Below, piece by piece: positions 58,890 to 64,000 of a stretch of DNA of 64,000 bases. The stretch is from Devosia sp. YIM 151766 (GTDB lineage: Bacteria > Pseudomonadota > Alphaproteobacteria > Rhizobiales > Devosiaceae). A program made the translations under genes and the position numbers. Location: assembly GCF_030285925.1 (NCBI RefSeq), contig NZ_CP127251.1, positions 3,085,001 to 3,149,000 on the forward strand, read 5' to 3'. Numbering within the stretch: position 1 is the stretch's first letter; every line of letters begins with the position of its first letter. The notes under the pieces are model-generated. The model searched no databases, was not told the DNA's origin, and worked only from the letters and a program-made list of their open reading frames with translations.

Positions 58890-60179
58890 TTTGCCGATGC
58901 AGAAGCTGGAAAACAACCGGTCCAGGATGTGCTCGGCATCAAGGCGGCCAATCAGCCGCTCCAGCGCCGATGAGGCCAGGCGCAGCGATTCGGCCGCCAG
59001 TTCCCAATCACCCAGCGCCTCCCGCGCTTCGATCAAGGCCGCTAACGCATCGGTCAGGCTCGTACGATCCCGCTCATGACTGACCAGGGCCGGCTCACCG
59101 CCGGCCAAAGCCTCGCCCAGCGCCGCGAGCTTGTCGATCAAGATATCCAGCCCTGAACCGTTATAGACGGAAAGGGTCAGGTCGACATCGTCCATCATGC
59201 CGAGATCGGCCTTGGTGCCGATGGTCAGAACCTGTGCTGCGGTGGCGGGCCGCTCCGCCTCCTCCACATCCGGCGCTTTCAGCCATAGGACGATATCGGC
59301 GCCGGCAATAGCATCCTGGGCCCGTCGCACCCCTTCCGCTTCCGCTCGGCTATCGGTAGCGCGCAGGCCAGCCAGATCCAGCAGAATGAATAACTGGCCA
59401 GCGATATCGAGCGGCGTTTCGCGTACATCGCGGGTCGTGCCGGCTTCATCGGAAACGATGGCGATGTCGGATTTCGCCAACGCGTTGAGCAGGCTGGATT
59501 TACCGGTATTGGGCGCTCCCGCCAAGGCCACGCGAATGCCTTCCCGGACGATGCGGCCGCTATCGACCGAGGCCAGTGCCGTGGCAATGGCGCTTTCGAG
59601 TTCGGCCAGCTCTCGCAGCCATTCAGGAGGCAGGTCCTCGGCGACGTCGCCCTCGTCGGAAAAGTCGAGCCGCGCCTCGATTTCCGCTCGCAGATCGAGC
59701 AAGGCTTCTCGCCATTGCTCGATTTCTCGGGTCAGGCGCCCATCATAGCGGGCCAGCGCCTGCTGACGCTGCTTTTCGGTATCGGCATTGAGCAGATCGC
59801 CGAGCCCCTCAACGGAAACCAGGTCGAGCTTGCCGTTTTCAAAGGCGCGGCGGGTGAATTCACCGGCTTCCGCCAGCCGCAAACCCTGCTGCTCCAGCGC
59901 CGCCAGGATCGCCTTGACCGCGGCTACCGAGCCATGGACATGCAGTTCGGCGCAATCCTCGCCGGTAAAGCTGTGGGGTGCCGGAAAGAACACCACCAGG
60001 CCCTGATCCAGCCGGCGCTCCGAGCCAATATGGCGCAGCGCCAGTTTTCGCGGAGTGGGCACACCACCGGCAATGGCGGCCAGACTGGCCTGGACCAATG
60101 GCCCGGACAGCCGGATAACCGCCACTCCGGCCGGCAGGGAGCCGGAGGAGAGCGCCATGATCGTGTCGCCCGCCTGCAT
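58887..60179 (-). CDS. mnmE: tRNA modification GTPase MnmE
   Basis: Works with MnmG on the tRNA wobble uridine. The 430-residue protein has an N-terminal formyl-THF-binding domain (DTIMALSSGSLPAGVAVIRL, HSFTGEDCAELHVHG), helical segments and an inserted G domain with P-loop GAPNTGKSSLLNALA and DEAGTTRDVRETPLD, and the C-terminal FCIGK motif with the conserved cysteine. It lies 21 bases downstream of rho in the same direction. Confidence 0.97.
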   Translation of the reverse strand: MQAGDTIMALSSGSLPAGVAVIRLSGPLVQASLAAIAGGVPTPRKLALRHIGSERRLDQGLVVFFPAPHSFTGEDCAELHVHGSVAAVKAILAALEQQGLRLAEAGEFTRRAFENGKLDLVSVEGLGDLLNADTEKQRQQALARYDGRLTREIEQWREALLDLRAEIEARLDFSDEGDVAEDLPPEWLRELAELESAIATALASVDSGRIVREGIRVALAGAPNTGKSSLLNALAKSDIAIVSDEAGTTRDVRETPLDIAGQLFILLDLAGLRATDSRAEAEGVRRAQDAIAGADIVLWLKAPDVEEAERPATAAQVLTIGTKADLGMMDDVDLTLSVYNGSGLDILIDKLAALGEALAGGEPALVSHERDRTSLTDALAALIEAREALGDWELAAESLRLASSALERLIGRLDAEHILDRLFSSFCIGK

Positions 60180-60200
60180 GAAGACTCCCGGCCGCTGGCC

Positions 60201-61466
60201 TCAAGTGTTCATCGAATCGAAGAAATCGGAATTGGTCTTGGTCTGGCGCACCTTGTCCATGAGGAATTCCATGGCATCGATCGTCCCCATTGGATTGAGG
60301 ATGCGGCGCAGCACATACATCTTTTTGAGGATGTCCGGCTCGACCAGCAATTCTTCCTTGCGGGTGCCCGACTTGGTGATGTCCAGAGCCGGGAAGATCC
60401 GCTTGTCGGCGACCTTGCGATCGAGAATGATTTCCGAATTACCCGTGCCCTTGAACTCTTCGAAGATGACTTCGTCCATGCGGCTGCCGGTATCGATCAG
60501 CGCCGTGGAGATGATGGTCAGCGACCCGCCACCCTCGATATTGCGGGCGGCACCGAAAAAGCGCTTGGGGCGTTGCAGGGCATTAGCGTCGACGCCGCCG
60601 GTCAGCACCTTGCCGGAACTGGGCACGACGGTGTTATAGGCCCGGCCCAGACGGGTGATCGAATCCAGCAGGATGACCACATCCCGCTTGTGCTCGACCA
60701 GGCGCTTGGCCTTTTCGATCACCATTTCGGCAACCTGCACGTGGCGGCTGGCCGGCTCGTCGAAGGTCGAGGAAATAACCTCGCCGCGCACCGAGCGCTG
60801 CATATCGGTCACTTCTTCAGGACGCTCATCGATCAAGAGCACGATGAGATAGCATTCCGGGTGATTGGTGGCGATAGATTGTGCGATATTTTGCAACAAT
60901 ACCGTTTTACCGGTACGTGGAGGCGCAACAATCAAGGCGCGCTGTCCCTTGCCCAGCGGCGCGACCAGATCGAGCAAGCGCGCCGAGCGATCCTTGAGCG
61001 TCGGGTCCGGCAGTTCCATATGCAACCGCTCTTCGGGATAAAGCGGAGTAAGGTTATCGAAATTGACCTTGTGCCGGACCGCTTCGGGGTCTTCGAAATT
61101 GATGGTCGAAACCTTGACCAGGGCGAAATAGCGTTCGCCCTCCTTGGGAGAGCGGATTTCGCCCTCGACCGTGTCGCCGGTCCGCAGCCCGAACCGCCTG
61201 ATCTGGCTGGGGCTGACATAGATATCGTCCGGGCCGGGGAGATAATTGGCGTCGGGGGAGCGCAGGAAACCGAAACCGTCAGGCAGCACCTCGACGACGC
61301 CTTCGCCGACAATATTGATGTCCTGAGCCGCCAATTCCTTGAGAATGGCGAACATCAATTCCTGCTTGCGCATAGTGGAGGCGTTTTCGACCTCCGATTC
61401 CTCGGCAAAGGCCAAGAGTTCGGCCGGCGATTTGGCCTTGAGCTCACTGAGCTTGATATTCTGCAT
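60201..61466 (-). CDS. rho: Transcription termination factor Rho
   Basis: Hexameric RNA helicase ending transcription. The 421-residue product starts [20 protein letters not shown]; the RNA-binding domain has [20 protein letters not shown], and the ATPase has [15 protein letters not shown] (Walker A), [12 protein letters not shown] and [20 protein letters not shown]. The ATG at 61466 gives the standard length; a 46-codon extension is discarded. Its 291-base upstream interval contains no gene: it holds the leader and a parS-like site, and no known autoregulatory element was identified. Confidence 0.97.
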   Translation of the reverse strand: MQNIKLSELKAKSPAELLAFAEESEVENASTMRKQELMFAILKELAAQDINIVGEGVVEVLPDGFGFLRSPDANYLPGPDDIYVSPSQIRRFGLRTGDTVEGEIRSPKEGERYFALVKVSTINFEDPEAVRHKVNFDNLTPLYPEERLHMELPDPTLKDRSARLLDLVAPLGKGQRALIVAPPRTGKTVLLQNIAQSIATNHPECYLIVLLIDERPEEVTDMQRSVRGEVISSTFDEPASRHVQVAEMVIEKAKRLVEHKRDVVILLDSITRLGRAYNTVVPSSGKVLTGGVDANALQRPKRFFGAARNIEGGGSLTIISTALIDTGSRMDEVIFEEFKGTGNSEIILDRKVADKRIFPALDITKSGTRKEELLVEPDILKKMYVLRRILNPMGTIDAMEFLMDKVRQTKTNSDFFDSMNT

Positions 61467-61704
61467 GTATGCGACGGACCCTTGAGGGATTATCGGTAGA
61501 TGAAAGTCAAAATGGGGAAAGTTCGGCACCGCGCAGCAACCAGGGCGGTCGCGCAGAAAGGGGATGCCTTGACCCCACATAGCGCGATCCAGCGCGTGTT
61601 TCAAGATTTAAACAGGTGGAATCGCGTGCCGCGCCGCAAAAATCTCGTGGCGAAAAGATTTCAAGCGCGAGGTCGGGCAAGCCCAACCTGCCCCGGCTGT
61701 CCCT

Positions 61705-61720
61705 GGATTCACGTGAAACT
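61705..61720. promoter_or_regulatory. parS-like ParB site 6 (rho-hemJ interval)
   Basis: GGATTCACGTGAAACT matches the parS consensus at 13 of 16 positions, with the TTCACGTGAAAC core intact. It is the copy nearest to the presumed origin. Confidence 0.65.
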
Positions 61721-61757
61721 TCTCACCGGAAGCATTCAGGCCAGAAGCGTCTCCAAC

Positions 61758-62183
61758 CTAAAACGGCCGCACGATTACCATGATCACGATGCCCACCATC
61801 AATACCGTCGGCACCTCGTTGATCATGCGGAAATATTTTTGTGGCTTGTCATTTTCATCCCTGGCAAACGCCTTGAGATGCCGGGCCAGCAAGCCGTGAT
61901 AACCGCTCAATGCCAGAACCAGAGCGGCCTTGGCCCAGGGCCAGAACGAGCTCCAGTCGACGATGCCGTGACCGATCATGGCGAGGCCGAAAATCCAGGT
62001 GGCGATCATGGCCGGGGTGGTGATGGCGCGAAACAGCCGCCGCTCCATCACCTTGAAAGTCTCCGATTGCGCCGAGCCGGCTTCAGACACCGAATGATAG
62101 ACGAACAGGCGCGGCAGATAGAGCAAACCGGCCATCCAGGCGATGACCGAAATCACATGCAGGGCCTTGAACCATTCGATCAT
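61758..62183 (-). CDS. hemJ: Protoporphyrinogen oxidase HemJ
   Basis: Oxidises protoporphyrinogen IX in haem synthesis; a membrane protein of about four helices. The 141-residue product has MIEWFKALHVISVIAWMAGL with a likely haem-ligand histidine, LYLPRLFVYH, KVMERRLFRAITTPAM, and the C-terminal KYFRMINEVPTVLM motif. The ATG at 62183 is chosen; the longer frame reaches into hemE. It follows hemE by ten bases, a functional pairing in the haem pathway, and hemE-hemJ-rho-mnmE is a conserved order. Confidence 0.93.
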   Translation of the reverse strand: MIEWFKALHVISVIAWMAGLLYLPRLFVYHSVSEAGSAQSETFKVMERRLFRAITTPAMIATWIFGLAMIGHGIVDWSSFWPWAKAALVLALSGYHGLLARHLKAFARDENDKPQKYFRMINEVPTVLMVGIVIMVIVRPF

Positions 62184-62193
62184 CTTCCAGCTC

Positions 62194-63228
62194 CTAACCG
62201 TGCTTGACCAGTTCCACCAGCCGCTCGACATGAGCAATCGGCGTTTCCGGCACGATACCGTGGCCAAGATTGAAAATATGCGGGCGATCCGCAAAGGCGG
62301 CGATAATGGCCTCGACCTGCTTTTCCATCGCTTCGCCGCCGACCACAAGCCGCAAGGGATCGAGATTGCCCTGCACCGGCAGGTCGGCCGGCAGATGCGA
62401 GCGGACGAAATCCAGCGGCGTCGCATAATCGACGCCCAGGGCATTCACGCCGGTCATCTGGGCATAGCGCGCCATATTGCCGGCGCCGCCGCGCGGAAAG
62501 CCGATGATCGGAGCATTGGGAATGCGCTGGCGCAGGCCTTCGACGATGCGCCTGTTCGGGTCGATGACCTGGCGGACAAAGGAAGCATCGTCCAGATTAA
62601 GCGCCCAGCTCTCGAAAATCTGCACCACATCGGCCCCGGCTTCGAGCTGGGCCGCCAGGTAATCGATGCTGGTCTCGACCAGCATGTCCATCAGACGATC
62701 GAAAGCCGCTGGCTGCTCCAGGGCGAAGCGTCGCGCCACCCATTGGTCCGGCGAGCCGCGGCCATTGAGCATATAGGTCGCCACCGTCCAGGGCGCGCCG
62801 CAAAAGCCGATCAGCGTCTTGTCAGCCGGCAATGTAGCGCGTAGCCGGCGGATGGTTTCGAGAACCGGCGCCAGATGCGCGCTGGCCCGAGCCGGCTCGA
62901 GCCTGTCGATGCCTTTGACATCAAGCGGCTCGAGGATCGGACCTTCACCGGTTTCAAAGCGGACCGACTGGCCCAGCGCGTCGGGAATGACCAGGATATC
63001 GGAGAACAGGATCGCCGCATCCAGGTCGAAGCGGCGCAGCGGTTGCAGCGTCACCTCGGCCGCCAGTTCGGGATTGTAGCAGAGATCGAGGAAGGTTCCC
63101 GCCTGCTTCCTGGTCTCGCGATATTCAGGCAGGTAACGGCCGGCCTGCCGCATGATCCACATTGGCGGTCGGTCCTGGCGCTGCCCCAGCACCGTCGCCA
63201 GCAGAGGTTTATGTACCACCGGATTCAT
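62194..63228 (-). CDS. hemE: Uroporphyrinogen decarboxylase
   Basis: Converts uroporphyrinogen III to coproporphyrinogen III. The 344-residue protein has RPPMWIMRQAGRYLPEYRET at residues about 20-39, AAILFSDILVIPDALGQ, and GFCGAPWTVATYML; GVDYATPLDFVRSHLP and VQGNLDPLRLV follow. The ATG at 63228 is used. In alphaproteobacteria hemE is the classical neighbour of the chromosomal origin, and the interval upstream fits this. Confidence 0.97.
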   Translation of the reverse strand: MNPVVHKPLLATVLGQRQDRPPMWIMRQAGRYLPEYRETRKQAGTFLDLCYNPELAAEVTLQPLRRFDLDAAILFSDILVIPDALGQSVRFETGEGPILEPLDVKGIDRLEPARASAHLAPVLETIRRLRATLPADKTLIGFCGAPWTVATYMLNGRGSPDQWVARRFALEQPAAFDRLMDMLVETSIDYLAAQLEAGADVVQIFESWALNLDDASFVRQVIDPNRRIVEGLRQRIPNAPIIGFPRGGAGNMARYAQMTGVNALGVDYATPLDFVRSHLPADLPVQGNLDPLRLVVGGEAMEKQVEAIIAAFADRPHIFNLGHGIVPETPIAHVERLVELVKHG

Positions 63229-63416
63229 GTTTTCGACCCTTCCAAATCCCAAAAGGAATCTTTCTTTCTTAGTTTCTTTATCATCATGACGGTGTTTTGC
63301 GGCAATTCCGTCCGCTCCACAATCGCCACCCATGGTGACACTTGCGCGCAGCGTCATGGTTAACAGAGTGTGAATTGCTTTCTGGCGCGCTGTCCCGACG
63401 TCGCCGCCTCAATCCT

Positions 63417-63432
63417 TAACAAAAGCTTAACC
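63417..63432 (+). promoter_or_regulatory. CtrA binding site consensus in candidate oriC
   Basis: TTAACAAAAGCTTAAC is a perfect match to the full CtrA motif TTAA-N7-TTAAC. In Caulobacter such sites in the origin let CtrA repress replication. A weaker copy (TTAA-N7-TTAG) is at 63560-63574. Confidence 0.65.
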
Positions 63433-63437
63433 GGCGG

Positions 63438-63462
63438 ACTCCCGAGTCAACGATTCGATTCT
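63438..63462. other. Cluster of four CcrM (GANTC) methylation sites
   Basis: GACTC at 63438, GAGTC at 63445, GATTC at 63453 and GATTC at 63458 lie within 25 bases, immediately after the CtrA-type site. GANTC is the CcrM target in alphaproteobacteria and its methylation state reports replication. Confidence 0.6.
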
Positions 63463-63559
63463 GCCTGTGGACGCGGCAGAGAATATCGCGGCGCGCCGCC
63501 TTGGCCTTATCCCCAGACCTATCCCATGCCTCCACCGGCCAGCCGGCCGGGTCGAGTTG

Positions 63560-63574
63560 TTAATGTTTTATTAG
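63560..63574 (+). promoter_or_regulatory. Second, imperfect CtrA-type site
   Basis: TTAATGTTTTATTAG is TTAA-N7-TTAG, one mismatch from the CtrA motif, within an AT-rich stretch of the candidate origin. Confidence 0.35.
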
Positions 63575-63650
63575 CCAAGTCGAACAAACCGGCCGCTGCG
63601 GGAAAGTTACGAGTCTTGCCCACAGATGGCGCTTGAGCTGGGGATGAGTG

Positions 63651-63659
63651 TGTGGAAAA
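63651..63659 (-). promoter_or_regulatory. DnaA-box-like site before maf
   Basis: The reverse strand reads TTTTCCACA, which fits the relaxed DnaA box TTWTNCACA. It lies ten bases before the maf ATG. TTATCCCCA at 63507-63515 on the forward strand is one mismatch from TTATCCACA. Confidence 0.55.
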
Positions 63660-63668
63660 CATGGTTTC

Positions 63669-64000
63669 ATGCTGATCCTTGCATCCACCAGCGCCACCCG
63701 CAAAGCCTTGCTGGACAAGGCCGGATTGCGCTTCGAAGCCATCCCGGCGGCAATCGACGAGCGGGGCATCGAAGGCGAAGCCATGGCGATCGGCGCCGAT
63801 GGCGGCGACCTGGCGCTGCTCTTGGCGCAGCGCAAGGCCGAATCGGTTTCGCGCCTGCACCCGGGCGCTTTGGTGATCGGAGCGGACCAGACTTTGACCC
63901 TGGGTCGGGAGTTTTTACACAAGCCCGGAAGCCGCGCCGCCGCTGCCGCCCAGCTCGACCGCCTGCGTGGCCGGACCCATCGCCTCCATGCCGCCGTCAC
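63669..64000 (+). CDS. maf: Maf family nucleotide pyrophosphatase (3' end outside window)
   Basis: Maf proteins hydrolyse non-canonical nucleoside triphosphates and can affect septation. The visible 110 codons begin MLILASTSATRKALLDKAGL, the signature S-x-S-x-x-R start, followed by AIPAAIDERGIEGEAM, LLLAQRKAESV and VIGADQTLTLG with the catalytic Asp (GADQ). The gene is cut by the window edge at about half its usual length of about 200 residues. It begins directly after the candidate origin; the ppsR gene often found between is absent. Confidence 0.93.
   Translation, partial: MLILASTSATRKALLDKAGLRFEAIPAAIDERGIEGEAMAIGADGGDLALLLAQRKAESVSRLHPGALVIGADQTLTLGREFLHKPGSRAAAAAQLDRLRGRTHRLHAAV

Larger units (their letters stand above)
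63229..63668. other. Candidate chromosomal replication origin (oriC)
   Basis: A 440-base interval between hemE and maf with no gene. Position next to hemE matches the origin of Caulobacter and rhizobia. It contains AT-rich stretches (63255-63297 and 63556-63587), a perfect CtrA-type site (63417-63432) and a near-match (63560-63574), four GANTC sites in 25 bases (63438-63462) with two more at 63256 and 63611, and DnaA-box-like sequences: TTATCCCCA (63507), TGTGGAAAA (63651; reverse TTTTCCACA) and weaker TTGCCCACA (63616). The parABS locus lies within 10 kb. Origin function is inferred. Confidence 0.7.

Overview
The window is a GC-rich (roughly 64 percent) alphaproteobacterial chromosome segment. 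Gene order and protein family make-up point to the Hyphomicrobiales, most likely a Devosiaceae member (Devosia or Pelagibacterium relative). The genus is inferred from general resemblance, not from a search. The right end lies next to the replication origin: leuS-holA-parB-parA-rsmG-mnmG-mnmE-rho-hemJ-hemE, an intergenic stretch that looks like oriC, then maf. Genes from parB to hemE run away from this origin, on the leading strand. No rRNA, tRNA, CRISPR array, insertion sequence or prophage was recognised; almost everything is chromosomal core, with short intergenic repeats.

Layout. 1-5.1 kb: SOS mutagenesis operon imuA-imuB-dnaE2 (reverse strand, dnaE2 cut by the window edge) behind a clear alphaproteobacterial LexA box. 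5.3-14.2 kb: TerB-like protein, soluble pyrophosphatase, beta-lactamase-fold serine hydrolase, membrane H+-pyrophosphatase, DUF167, YggT and DedA proteins, and BipA/TypA. 14.4-21.6 kb: PAS-PAS-GGDEF-EAL protein, a CPT-like kinase, argG, a LysE-type exporter, rlmJ, rlmN. 21.6-23.9 kb: two IalB-like secreted proteins, two tiny membrane ORFs (one needing a -1 frameshift), and thpR. 24-29.4 kb: Bax-inhibitor-like protein, a sugar dehydrogenase-cytochrome c fusion, two acetyltransferases, DUF2794, a candidate structured small RNA, DUF1223. 29.5-35.5 kb: aconitase, the ccmABCDG cytochrome c maturation cluster and an orphan Flp pilin. 35.5-48.6 kb: SdhAF4-like factor, htpX, an RsmB-type methyltransferase, heparinase-like protein, purH, a flippase, leuC, a zincin, rimM-trmD-rplS and xthA. 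48.6-50.8 kb: cNMP-binding-domain protein, a CenR-like response regulator, yggS. 50.9-64 kb: the origin-proximal cluster.

How parts work together. ParA/ParB and six parS-like 16-mers between 54.5 and 61.8 kb form the centromere beside the presumed origin. That origin carries a perfect TTAA-N7-TTAAC CtrA-type site, a cluster of four GANTC (CcrM) sites and DnaA-box-like sequences, suggesting cell-cycle-controlled initiation. The ccm genes supply haem and reductant for c-type cytochromes such as the dehydrogenase fusion nearby. rimM-trmD-rplS, rlmJ, rlmN, rsmB-like, rsmG, mnmE and mnmG form a large translation and RNA-modification set.

The observations most worth following up are the candidate oriC, the possible small RNA near 28.5 kb, the slippery-site small membrane protein near 21.9 kb, and a 33-bp palindromic repeat that recurs as two-type pairs.
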